DNA of 48,209 nucleotides from Betaproteobacteria bacterium (GCA_016202605.1 JACQOJ010000099.1:1-48209); one strand, 5' to 3'; positions 16,753-24,894 are shown, numbered from the stretch's first letter. The notes: generated by a model from the sequence alone, not told the origin. Numbers and translations: made by a program.

Positions 16753-17640
16753 CTATTTTTCTCCCATGATCGTCTCGATCCGCTCGCGGATCCCGCTCCA
16801 CTGGCTCTGTCCCACGGTGATCGGCGCGCGCATTCCCATCCCCCGCGCCCAGACGAATTTCCGCCCAAGGTCCTGTGCCGCATCGCGATCGACCCCGCCG
16901 GGCGGCGCGGCGAGATCGACCACCAGCGCATGCGACGGCAGTTTCTCCAGTACGTTGCGTCCTATAACCGGCGCGGGAACAGTGGACACGATGGTGTCGA
17001 GCCGCGGCGCCAGTTGCTCGAGTTCGTCGAGCGTATGGCTTTCGGCACCCGCGGCGTGGGCGGCGGCACGCTGGACCTTGTTGCGCGCGGCAACGTGTGT
17101 GCGGGCACCCAGCGCCACCATGTAGCGGGTGACGAGAAACCCTATCGTTCCCTGACCAACGACGCATACGCTCGACTTGTGGATCGTGATGTCGGTGTTC
17201 TCGATCATCACTTTGAGCAATCCTTCCACGATGGCGGGGCCGCGCAACAGCATCAGGTCTTCGTCCCATTCATATTCGTGGAAGGTGATGCCGAGCGCTT
17301 CGCCATGTCTCTTCAGATTCTGGTCGGCCCAGCCCAGAATGACGTGTGCCGGCTTGCGCATGCCTGCCAGCATGTCGCGGTCCGGGATGATGCGCTGCGG
17401 GCACTGCGGTGCAAAGAGCGCGCCATCGGGAGCGATGCCGGGGATCGGAAACAGCGCGAAATCGGCGCCCGCCAGCGCGCTTCTTGCGTCGGGTGCGAGC
17501 GTCACGCCTGAAATGCCGGCGTCGGGCCAGGGAAAGCCGTAGGCGCGCACCCCGGCTCCGGTGGCGGCCGCAAGGCGCGCGATTTCCTGTTCGCGCCGGT
17601 CACCGGCGACGACCGCGATGACGAGTTTTTTCCAGTCCAT
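16753..17640 (-). CDS. dipicolinate synthase subunit A (DpaA/SpoVFA)-like NAD(P)-binding protein
   Basis: The product has 295 residues, the length of Bacillus SpoVFA. Shared landmarks are the N-terminal VIAVVAGDRREQEIARLA, the central PAIVEGLLKVMIENTDITIH, a Rossmann loop VVGQGTIGFLVTRYMVALGA (glycines 162, 164, 167), THVAARNKVQRA, and ALVVDLAAPPGGVDRDAA. In spore formers subunit A acts with the flavoprotein DpaB on a lysine-pathway intermediate to make dipicolinate. No DpaB-like gene is visible in this window and the host is no spore former, so a different dehydrogenase or cyclisation role is likely. It starts two bases after the octopine-dehydrogenase stop. Confidence 0.82.
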   Translation of the reverse strand: MDWKKLVIAVVAGDRREQEIARLAAATGAGVRAYGFPWPDAGISGVTLAPDARSALAGADFALFPIPGIAPDGALFAPQCPQRIIPDRDMLAGMRKPAHVILGWADQNLKRHGEALGITFHEYEWDEDLMLLRGPAIVEGLLKVMIENTDITIHKSSVCVVGQGTIGFLVTRYMVALGARTHVAARNKVQRAAAHAAGAESHTLDELEQLAPRLDTIVSTVPAPVIGRNVLEKLPSHALVVDLAAPPGGVDRDAAQDLGRKFVWARGMGMRAPITVGQSQWSGIRERIETIMGEK

Positions 17641-17642
17641 GG

Positions 17643-18728
17643 TCAGTGTCGTACCAGGGAGATCAGTCCCGCCAGGTCAAGACCGGCGATTCCCATCGCT
17701 TCTGCGGTGCGACCGTTCGCGCGATAGTCGACGCCGACCAGCGTCCCGCCGAGCGTGAACAATGCTTCGGCCACGGGCACCGCGACCCGGGCGATGCCCG
17801 CGAGCACGATGAACGGAAGCAGTCCGTGTCCGAAGTCCTCGAGATAATAACGGTGCGAGAGCGAGTCCGGTGCCCTGATGCGGCTATTGGCTGTGCCGCC
17901 GGCGATGGCGCCGGCGAAATCCTGCGTGTCTTCGACGCCGGCCTCGACCGTGCCGATCCGCTGCATCTCCTCGATCAGGTTGGGCAATTCGTGCCCGAAG
18001 GCGCGGGCGACCGCCAGGCGCTCGTCGTCGAGCGCCTTCATGACGCGCGCGACACCCGGCGTCATGCCTTCAACATAAAACGTGAAGTCACCGGCCTTTG
18101 CCTCGATCCAAGCGGCGCCCAGCACCGCACCCGGCGGATGCAGCACCATATTTACGTTGCAGAAATTCGCCGCCAGCACGTCGCGTACCGGACTTGCACA
18201 GGGGAACAGCCGGCGCGCCGTCTCCAGTGCTCGTTCGCCGCCGGGCAACGCCGCGGCGCGAACCTGCTTTGCGCGGCCGGTAACGGTGACCCGCTGGGGT
18301 TGAAGTTTGCGCGCCACGTAGGACAGCGTCGAAAACTCGGCCAGCGGGGGCACGTCGCTGCACACGCTTCGAAACGCGGTGCGGAACTCGAGTGCGCCAC
18401 CGGTATGGCCGGGATTGAGTATCACCGGCACGCCAGCACTCAGGCCAATTGCGGCGAGGCCGCGGGCAACAGCGGCGTGCGAGAACGTCGGCAGCGTGCA
18501 GACCACGGCGTCGCACCCCTGGAGCGCGGCGGACAGATTGTCTGTGATCAGCGCTGGCCGGGCCGTGCCCTCGCCCAGCACGCCCTCGTACTCGATACCG
18601 CCGATGCGCTGGAACGGTCTGAGCGTATCCGTCGAACGGTTCCACAGCGCAACCTCGTGCCCGGCTTGCATCAGGTCCGCAACCGCAGCCGCTCCACCTG
18701 CGCCGGCCCCGAGTATGGTTACACGCAT
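17643..18728 (-). CDS. NAD/NADP octopine/nopaline dehydrogenase-family protein
   Basis: The product has 361 residues. The N-terminal Rossmann domain begins MRVTILGAGAGGAAAVADLM, with a later AVVCTLPTFSHAAVARGLA. The C-terminal helical octopine-dehydrogenase domain includes NMVLHPPGAVLGAAWIE and PDSLSHRYYLEDFGHGLLPF, the conserved catalytic His-Asp region. Enzymes of this family reductively condense an amino acid with a 2-oxo acid, or run in reverse as opine oxidases. It is the first gene of a six-gene operon. An operator-like palindrome lies 140 bases upstream, in a region shared with the divergent GntR gene. Confidence 0.9.
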   Translation of the reverse strand: MRVTILGAGAGGAAAVADLMQAGHEVALWNRSTDTLRPFQRIGGIEYEGVLGEGTARPALITDNLSAALQGCDAVVCTLPTFSHAAVARGLAAIGLSAGVPVILNPGHTGGALEFRTAFRSVCSDVPPLAEFSTLSYVARKLQPQRVTVTGRAKQVRAAALPGGERALETARRLFPCASPVRDVLAANFCNVNMVLHPPGAVLGAAWIEAKAGDFTFYVEGMTPGVARVMKALDDERLAVARAFGHELPNLIEEMQRIGTVEAGVEDTQDFAGAIAGGTANSRIRAPDSLSHRYYLEDFGHGLLPFIVLAGIARVAVPVAEALFTLGGTLVGVDYRANGRTAEAMGIAGLDLAGLISLVRH

Positions 18729-18868
18729 GTCCTGGTTTCAAAAATATGCGCTGCGGTCCGCTCTGCCCGTCGCGGGATCGGCACTCGACTGCAGGCCGCG
18801 GACAAGGCTGCAAGACGCGCCTCGATGAAGCAACCTGCTAAGAGGGCGGTGTGCGAGGTGTATGCTAT

Positions 18869-18885
18869 GATCACATAATATGATC
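18869..18885. promoter_or_regulatory. GntR-family operator, site B (divergent promoter region)
   Basis: GATCACATAATATGATC is palindromic apart from one base pair in the arms and follows the same GATCACAYARTRTGATC pattern as sites A and C. It sits between the octopine-dehydrogenase gene (140 bases away) and the GntR gene (92 bases away), so it probably serves both divergent promoters and gives autoregulation. The site overlaps AT-rich DNA unusual for this GC-rich segment. Confidence 0.72.
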
Positions 18886-18977
18886 ACACTCACCGGCGTT
18901 GTCAAGAACGCGGTGGAGAACGCGCCAGCCGTCGCCCGTTCGTTGTCGGTGGCTGCGCTCGAAACAGGACTGCTGCC

Positions 18978-19751
18978 ATGGCCGCGAATACGACCGAGAT
19001 GACACGAAAGGCGAAAAAAACGAACGGCGGCGCCCGCGGTGGACCGCGCCGCCGCGGGGAGTTGCAGGACCGGGTGGTTGCGCAGTTGCGCCGCGGACTG
19101 ATGGTTGGCGCCTTCGTGCCGGGGCAGACGATATCCCTGCGCAAGCTTGCCGGTCACCTCGGCACGAGCGCGATGCCGGTGCGCGAAGCCATCAATCAGC
19201 TCACGGCGGCAAACGTGCTCGAAATGCTTCCCAACCGCACCGTATGCGTGCCGCGCATGACGCCGGCGCGCTTCGAAGAGTTATCGAAGGTACGTCAGGC
19301 TCTGGAAGGCATGGCGGCTGAAATGGCCTGTCGCCGCGCCTCGCCGCAACTGGTGAAGCGGCTGGAAAAGGTGAACGCCGAGTTGCTGCACGCCATCAGG
19401 GCGCGCGATATCCTGGGCTGCCTGGCGAGAAATCAGGAGTTCCATTTTACGCTGTATGAAGCGGCGGATTCCGAAGTGCTCCTGCCGTTGATCGAGCCGC
19501 TGTGGCTGCAGGCGGGGCCGATCATGTATTTTTCGCTGATCTCCCCCGACATGCCCTGGGATGCGAGCGCGCACGGCGACGTGCTCAAAGCCCTGCGGGA
19601 TCACGATGCTGCGGCGGCGCGGCGCGCCATCGAACGCGACATCCGTAATACCGCGTCGTACCTCTTGAAATCCTCGGTGTTCCGCGGCGCCTCCGGGCCG
19701 CTGGTTGCGCTGCGACGAGAATCCGACTTCGACTTTGGCATGTTCGGATAG
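18978..19751 (+). CDS. GntR-family transcriptional regulator with FCD ligand domain
   Basis: The product has 257 residues. A basic N-terminal arm (residues 1-30) precedes the winged helix, with SLRKLAGHLGTSAMPVREAI as the recognition part. An all-helical FCD domain follows, with RQALEGMAAEMACRRA, EFHFTLYEAADSEVL and DASAHGDVLKALRDHDAAAA, whose histidines and acidic residue usually hold a metal and bind a carboxylate ligand. It is divergent from the octopine-dehydrogenase operon. Three copies of a 17-bp palindrome in front of the island's operons are its probable targets. The inducer is probably a pathway acid, but this is inference. Confidence 0.92.
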   Translation: MAANTTEMTRKAKKTNGGARGGPRRRGELQDRVVAQLRRGLMVGAFVPGQTISLRKLAGHLGTSAMPVREAINQLTAANVLEMLPNRTVCVPRMTPARFEELSKVRQALEGMAAEMACRRASPQLVKRLEKVNAELLHAIRARDILGCLARNQEFHFTLYEAADSEVLLPLIEPLWLQAGPIMYFSLISPDMPWDASAHGDVLKALRDHDAAAARRAIERDIRNTASYLLKSSVFRGASGPLVALRRESDFDFGMFG

Positions 19752-19884
19752 CGCACTGATATCTCCGGCTCTGGAGCACGGTGCCGCCTTTTGAACCGGC
19801 TCGCAAAGTGATTCGGCTCGTCGCGATCTGCGTCAGGAGACCGGGCCGTCGCTATTCCGGATACGGTATTCGGCGGGCATTCCC

Positions 19885-20916
19885 ATGATGACGGCGGCAG
19901 ACAGCATTCCGGTGTTCGTTTTAACGGGGTTCCTGGGAAGCGGGAAGACGACGCTTCTCAAATCGTTGCTGGCGCATCCCGGGCTCGGCGACACCGCCGT
20001 GGTGATCAACGAGCTCGGCGAGGTCGGACTGGACCATCTGCTGGTGCGGGAGGTGACCGAAGAAGTCGTGCTGCTGGGCTCGGGCTGCGTGTGCTGCGCG
20101 ATGCGCGACGATCTGGTTACCACGCTTTCCGAACTGCACGCTTTGCGCGAAGGCGGCTCAATCCCGGCTTTTTCCCGGGTCGTCGTCGAGACCACGGGTC
20201 TTGCCGACCCCGCGCCCATTGTGCAGACTTTAATCAGCGAGCGCGACCTGCGGCGTGATTACGTTCTCAGCGGGTTGGTGACAACGGTAGATGCTGTCCT
20301 GGGCGAGCGTGAGCTTGACACATACCCGGAATCGGTGAAGCAGGCGGCCATCGCCGACCACCTCGTCGTCACCAAGAGCGACCTCGCGACCGCCGTGCAG
20401 CGGGACAGGTTGGGCGCGCGGCTGTCGATACTCAATCCCGGCGCCCGCGTGGTTCATTCCGCGCCCGGAAGCTTTCCTGGTCCGGAACTGCTGTTCACTC
20501 TCGCGGGGTTTGAAGGCGGCGCAAGACCCGAAGCGGTACGAAACTGGATCAACGAGGAAGCCTATCGTCCGAGACCCGCACGCCGCGGTGTTCGGCATGA
20601 CGGGCGCATCAGCACGTTCGTCATCCGCATCGCCGAGCCCGTTGACTGGACTCCCTTTGTCGAATGGCTGGAGCTGCTGCTCGCCAGCCGCGGCGAATGC
20701 CTGCTGCGCGTGAAGGGACTCCTCAACGTGGCGGGACGGCCGCGTCCCGTTGTGATCCAGGGAGTACAACACATGTTCTATCCCCCTTCGGAGCTGACGG
20801 ACTGGCCGGATCCGGACCGGGCGACGCGCATCGTGTTCATTACCCGCGATCTCACTCACACGGCGGTCGAAACGTCGCTCCGGCAGGTGCTGGGCGTGGT
20901 GGCCACGTCCAAATAG
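19885..20916 (+). CDS. CobW/COG0523-family GTPase (metal chaperone)
   Basis: The product has 343 residues. The P-loop is GFLGSGKTT (residues 15-23). The CxCC metal motif is at residues 68-71 (GSGCVCCAMRDDL), and a late guanine motif reads VVTKSDLA. A C-terminal CobW domain follows (RISTFVIRIAEPVDWTPFVE, LLRVKGLLNVAGRPRPVVIQ, then GVQHMFYP). COG0523 proteins deliver zinc, cobalt or other metals to client enzymes. Here the nearby amidohydrolases, which need Zn or other divalent ions, are natural candidate clients. It lies 133 bases after the GntR gene on the same strand and converges on an amidohydrolase. ATG 19888 is a possible alternative start. Confidence 0.92.
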   Translation: MMTAADSIPVFVLTGFLGSGKTTLLKSLLAHPGLGDTAVVINELGEVGLDHLLVREVTEEVVLLGSGCVCCAMRDDLVTTLSELHALREGGSIPAFSRVVVETTGLADPAPIVQTLISERDLRRDYVLSGLVTTVDAVLGERELDTYPESVKQAAIADHLVVTKSDLATAVQRDRLGARLSILNPGARVVHSAPGSFPGPELLFTLAGFEGGARPEAVRNWINEEAYRPRPARRGVRHDGRISTFVIRIAEPVDWTPFVEWLELLLASRGECLLRVKGLLNVAGRPRPVVIQGVQHMFYPPSELTDWPDPDRATRIVFITRDLTHTAVETSLRQVLGVVATSK

Positions 20917-20947
20917 CTCGTGCAACGCTTGTCGCGGCACGCATGCC

Positions 20948-22378
20948 TTAGTCGTAGGTCGTGCTCACCGTCGGCATGTGCCTGAGCGAAAGCCCGGCGC
21001 GTTTCACCACCGCGGCGGCACGCTCGCGCGCTTCACGCCGGAGCGCTGCTTCGTCGAGCGTTTGTACTCTGCCATCCTTGTACAAGGGCTTGCCATCAAC
21101 CCAGGTCTGCGCAATCGAGGCGGGGCTCGCGGAATACACGACAGCCTGGAGCGCGTCGCCGTAAGGCACCCACTCGAAGTGATCGAGGTCGAACAACACG
21201 AAATCAGCTTTCTTGCCACGCTCGATGGATCCGATCTCGCTGTCCCAGCCCAGCAGTTGCGCGCCTTCGATCGTTGCCATGCGCAATGCCTTCCTTGCGC
21301 CGACGAGCGTCGAATCCATGCGGGAATCCTTGAACATGCCTGCGACCATGTACATCTGGCGCATCAGGTTGAGATTACCGCCGGCCGACACGCCGTCGGT
21401 GCCGATGCCGACGCGAATTCCCGCTTCGATCATTTCCGGATACTTGCCGATCCTGGTGGCGCCCTTGGCGAGTTTGACCGAGGTAGCGGGGCAGAACGCC
21501 ACCATCGTTCCCGCCTTGGCCATGCGCCCGATTTCCTCGTCGGTGACGGCGACACAGTGCGCTATGACGAGGTTCGATCCGAGTCCGCCGGCATTGGCGA
21601 TGCGCGAAACCGGCCACACGCCGTATTTGTTTTCGGAGACTTTGGCCTCCTCGATGCTGGTGGCGAGGTGGTAGGTCGTGCCGACGCCCAGCCGCTCGGC
21701 GAGGGCGCGCGAGCCAACGTGCAACTCCAGGCTGCAGGGTTCCTTGCCCTCGATGTTCACCCAGCAGCGCACCCGCCCGCCCGCGGCGCCGTGATGCGCT
21801 CTGACGGTCGCCTCGAGTTCCTTCAACGCCGTTTTCGCATCGGGAAAAAAATGATGCGCCATCATTTCCCCGGTCCAGCCCGCCGGGACTTTTTCGGGGC
21901 GCACGTCGCAGGCGTGTCTGCCGGTGACGCCACGCATTCCGACCTCGCGGATTGCGCGCACCACGCCCGCGACGTCGTTCTGTGCGCCCATGTCGAGGAA
22001 GCATGTGGTGCCGCAACGAAGCATTTCCGCCATGCCGATGAGGGCGCCCACGACTTCATCGCGCCCGCCGACGTTGGCATAGAAGGGCTTCGCCCAGTGA
22101 AACACCCAGGCCCGCGTCGCAAGATTATCCGGAAAGACAGCGCGTGACAGTGTTTCCGATAGATGCACGTGTGAATCGACGAACCCCGGCGTCATGCCGC
22201 AGCGGCTGGCGTCGATGACGGCATCGACGGAATGGCGCGGAGTACGCTTCGCCACTTCGGTGGCAGGGCCGACATCGGCAATGCGGTCGTTTTCGATCAC
22301 GACCGAGGCGCGGGTGAGGACGCGATCCTCGCTGTCGACGGTCAGAATGAACTCGATGTTTTCGATAAGGGTGCGCAT
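20948..22378 (-). CDS. amidohydrolase of the TrzA/AtzA/SsnA (chlorohydrolase) family
   Basis: The product has 476 residues from ATG 22378; an upstream frame to 22438 has no support. GMTPGFVDSHVHLSETLSRA provides the HxH. The mid-barrel has TTYHLATSIEEAKVSENKYG, and LVIAHCVAVTDEEIGRMAK and GIGTDGVSAGGN provide His and Asp. Members hydrolyse C-N or C-Cl bonds on triazines, guanine, S-adenosylhomocysteine, 8-oxoguanine or related compounds. The tail carries the beta-sandwich (GKKADFVLFDLDHFEWVPYG, VDGKPLYKDGRVQTLDE). It is the last of three leftward genes beginning at the enolase-superfamily gene. Confidence 0.9.
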   Translation of the reverse strand: MRTLIENIEFILTVDSEDRVLTRASVVIENDRIADVGPATEVAKRTPRHSVDAVIDASRCGMTPGFVDSHVHLSETLSRAVFPDNLATRAWVFHWAKPFYANVGGRDEVVGALIGMAEMLRCGTTCFLDMGAQNDVAGVVRAIREVGMRGVTGRHACDVRPEKVPAGWTGEMMAHHFFPDAKTALKELEATVRAHHGAAGGRVRCWVNIEGKEPCSLELHVGSRALAERLGVGTTYHLATSIEEAKVSENKYGVWPVSRIANAGGLGSNLVIAHCVAVTDEEIGRMAKAGTMVAFCPATSVKLAKGATRIGKYPEMIEAGIRVGIGTDGVSAGGNLNLMRQMYMVAGMFKDSRMDSTLVGARKALRMATIEGAQLLGWDSEIGSIERGKKADFVLFDLDHFEWVPYGDALQAVVYSASPASIAQTWVDGKPLYKDGRVQTLDEAALRREARERAAAVVKRAGLSLRHMPTVSTTYD

Positions 22379-22444
22379 GGAGTGTTCCGTAGTGGTCTGC
22401 GCGCTGTGGCCGGGAACACCGAATAAGCGGGTGGGCACAACGTC

Positions 22445-23578
22445 TTATTTGATCATCAGCAGCCGGTCGGTGTCCGCATAATCCGAAAGCAGCTCGCATC
22501 CCGACTCGGTGACCAGCATCATGTCCTTGTTCTGCATGCCGAAGCCGTATCCGGTCTGATAGCACAACGGCTCCACGCCCAGCACCATCCCGGCTTCGAG
22601 CTGCGCGTCCCCGTGCTTGCCGATCTCGGGGGTCTTGCCGATGTAGGGATCTTCGTGCAGGTGCAGGCCGATGCCGTGACCGACGAATGAAATCGGCGGC
22701 AGGTCCAGTTCCGAGAGCTTGCGGAGAAATGCCTCGTAGATTGCGCGACAGCCCGCCCCCGGTTTGATCATGTCCATGATGAGATATTTGCACTCGACCA
22801 GGTTCTTCCAGATTTCCTCGGCGTGTGGCGGCGCGCGCTGCACCACCGCCGTGCGACATACGCCGGCCTGGTACCCGGAGATCACCGAGAAGATCTCGAC
22901 GCGGCATACGTCCGCAGTCTGGAGCCGGCGTTCCGACGGACCGACGTTGGGAAGCTGGCTGCGCTCGCCAGTGGCCACGATCATGAGCTTGAAATGCTCG
23001 GCGCCGAGCGTATAGACATTACGGGTCATGTGCGCCGCGATATCCATCTCGGAGTCGCCCGCTTTCACCGCGCCAAGCGCATCCGTGATGGATCGGTCGG
23101 CTATTCGTGAAAGTCGCCGCAACAGCTCGATTTCCTCCCCGGTCTTGATCTTCCGCAGACGCGCGAGAATGACCTCGTCGGGAGCGAAACTCGCCCGCGG
23201 CAGTTCACGGCGCAAGCGATCGAGGTCGCCTGCGGGCAGGTAGTCCATCTCGATGCCGATCGTTGCCGCCGCAAGACCCATTCCCTTCAGTTGATCGGCG
23301 AGCACGGCCATCGCGCTGTCGCTGAATTCCGCCCAGATGCGGACCGGCGTGTCGGGTGCGCGGCGCCTGATCGTGGTCGCCTCCATATCGACGCCGAAAA
23401 TCTCGCTCCTGCCGTCGGCGCTGACGATCACCATGGCGTGGCGGTGCCGGATCAGCGGCTGCGAAGGCACCACGAAGCCCGTGAGATAGGCGAAATTTTC
23501 AGGCGAGCAGGAGATCATGGCGTCCAGTCCTGCCTCTCGCATCGCTTTCACCTGGCGATCGACGATTTCCTTGCGCAT
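22445..23578 (-). CDS. M24-fold (Xaa-Pro peptidase/creatinase) protein lacking the dimetal site; creatinase-like
   Basis: The product has 377 residues: an N-terminal creatinase domain (1-135) and a pita-bread M24 domain (145-365). Metal ligands of aminopeptidases are only partly kept. The two Asp positions appear as Glu228 (CRVEIFSVISGYQ) and Gly239 (YQAGVCRT), and the last Glu appears as Lys351 (NKDMMLVTE). His301 (FVGHGIGLHLHEDP) and Glu336 (GVEPL) remain. Creatinase likewise uses this fold without metal, to split creatine into urea and sarcosine. I infer a non-peptidase amidinohydrolase-like or related enzyme. It is separated from the neighbouring operon genes by 94 and 66 bases. Confidence 0.85.
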   Translation of the reverse strand: MRKEIVDRQVKAMREAGLDAMISCSPENFAYLTGFVVPSQPLIRHRHAMVIVSADGRSEIFGVDMEATTIRRRAPDTPVRIWAEFSDSAMAVLADQLKGMGLAAATIGIEMDYLPAGDLDRLRRELPRASFAPDEVILARLRKIKTGEEIELLRRLSRIADRSITDALGAVKAGDSEMDIAAHMTRNVYTLGAEHFKLMIVATGERSQLPNVGPSERRLQTADVCRVEIFSVISGYQAGVCRTAVVQRAPPHAEEIWKNLVECKYLIMDMIKPGAGCRAIYEAFLRKLSELDLPPISFVGHGIGLHLHEDPYIGKTPEIGKHGDAQLEAGMVLGVEPLCYQTGYGFGMQNKDMMLVTESGCELLSDYADTDRLLMIK

Positions 23579-23601
23579 TGCGTTCTCCGGCTTTGGACGT
23601 G

Positions 23602-23618
23602 CCGGCCTCGCAGGCCGG
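23602..23618. other. small GC hairpin between operon genes
   Basis: CCGGCCTCGCAGGCCGG has a 7-bp perfect stem with a three-base loop, lying in the 94-base gap between the enolase-superfamily gene and the creatinase-like gene. No T-run follows on the coding strand, so it is not a standard terminator. It could protect or process the message. Confidence 0.3.
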
Positions 23619-23672
23619 ACGCGGTATCGATTACTCGGTCGGGGCGTTCTGAAAAAGAGAATCAGGCGCGAT

Positions 23673-24833
23673 TCAGGATCGTACCCGAAATTTTTCTATT
23701 TTGGCCTCGTCGACCTCGATCCCCATGCCGGCCCCCATGGGCACCTCGATTGCGCCGTCGACGAGCTTCATCGGGGCGCATATGAGATCGTCCTTGTAGT
23801 AAATGCCGCCGATCTGGCCCTTCTGGTACTCCGCGGGCGTCGACACCGGTACGACGCACGAAAACGTGACTGCCGGGGCCGCCGCCGCGAACTGCACGTT
23901 TGCGAGATTGCCGACTCCGGTTTCGATCGAGCCGTTGACGTTGCAGGCGATTCCCGCCGCCCGGCACACTGCGGCAACCTCCAGTGCCTTGTATAGGCCG
24001 CCGGGCTTGGTGGTGTAAATGGAAACGATATCGATCGCATGCTGTGCAGCGATCTGGAGCGCGTCGTGCGCATTCCAGGCCGATTCGTCCGCCATCACCG
24101 GTGTATCAAGCGCGCGCGCCACTTCCGCGATGCGCTCGATACCCATGCAGGGCTGTTCGGCATACTTGAGCCGGAATTTTTCCATTTCGCGCAGGATGAC
24201 CACGGCTTCGCCCGGTGTTCTGTAGCCTTCATTCGCATCCACGCAGATGTCCATTTCCGGTCCTGCGGCATTCCGCACCGCACGCACGACTTCAACATCA
24301 CGCCCGGGATCGACACCGATCTTGACCTTGATCGTGCGGATACCTTCAGCGGCAACCCGGGCCGCCTCCTTTTCCGCCTCTTCGACGGAAATGAGACCGA
24401 TCGAGTGCGTCACCGGGACTCGAGTGCGCGCCTGTCCGCCGAGGAGGGTGTGAACGGGCACGCCGAGGCGCCGTCCCGCAAGGTCGTATGCAGCGAACTC
24501 GACCGCCGCTTTGGCGTAGGGATAACCCTTGATGACCCCATCCATGCGCGCGTGCAGTTCGACGATGTTGGCCGGGTCCACGCCCTTTACCGTCGGGGCG
24601 AGGTAACGTTCGATCACGAATTCAACGATACCTGCGGACTCGCCGAAGTAACGCCCGAACTCGCCACCCCAGTCTTTCAGGGCCGCCGCCTCGCCCCAGC
24701 CGACGCGACCATCGGTGTCGGTCATTCTGACGAGGATGTAGCGTCCGATGGGTTCCGTCAGGCCCGTCCACTTGTGTTCGCGGCGCGCAGGCAACTGAAC
24801 GGTGACCGTGCCGATGGAAGCGATGCTGCTCAA
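23673..24833 (-). CDS. enolase-superfamily (muconate lactonizing / N-acylamino acid racemase-like) enzyme
   Basis: The product has 386 residues from an unusual TTG start at 24833, chosen because AGGAG lies exactly 6 bases upstream. The longer frame to 24914 would run through operator site C. The capping domain is residues 1-125. The barrel has the KxK pair at Lys169/Lys171 (TIKVKIG), metal ligands Asp199 (VDANEGY), Glu226 (YAEQP) and Asp249 (ADESAW), and the opposite Lys276 (TTKPGG), all in the muconate-lactonizing subgroup pattern. Likely reactions are racemisation or epimerisation of an N-acyl amino acid or dipeptide, or cycloisomerisation. It is the first gene of a three-gene leftward operon. 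Confidence 0.88.
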   Translation of the reverse strand: MSSIASIGTVTVQLPARREHKWTGLTEPIGRYILVRMTDTDGRVGWGEAAALKDWGGEFGRYFGESAGIVEFVIERYLAPTVKGVDPANIVELHARMDGVIKGYPYAKAAVEFAAYDLAGRRLGVPVHTLLGGQARTRVPVTHSIGLISVEEAEKEAARVAAEGIRTIKVKIGVDPGRDVEVVRAVRNAAGPEMDICVDANEGYRTPGEAVVILREMEKFRLKYAEQPCMGIERIAEVARALDTPVMADESAWNAHDALQIAAQHAIDIVSIYTTKPGGLYKALEVAAVCRAAGIACNVNGSIETGVGNLANVQFAAAAPAVTFSCVVPVSTPAEYQKGQIGGIYYKDDLICAPMKLVDGAIEVPMGAGMGIEVDEAKIEKFRVRS

Positions 24834-24877
24834 AGACGGCTCCTGGGAGGGGGCAACGGTGTTTCGCGGCTTATTGT

Positions 24878-24894
24878 GATCACATAGTGTGATC
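24878..24894. promoter_or_regulatory. GntR-family operator, site C
   Basis: GATCACATAGTGTGATC matches site A at 16 of 17 positions and is palindromic with one arm mismatch. It lies 44 bases upstream of the TTG start of the enolase-superfamily gene, a position suited to blocking promoter access. It connects the third operon to the same regulator as sites A and B. Confidence 0.75.

Noticed and set aside
15658-17511. 617-codon open frame on the plus strand
   Set aside because: It is antisense to the hydantoinase and DpaA-like genes, has no family features, and is explained by GC-rich codon structure.
8147-24833. Firm assignment of the island as a creatinine-degradation cluster
   Set aside because: The hydantoinase is of the ATP-independent dihydropyrimidinase type and many genes do not fit that route, so it stays a hypothesis.
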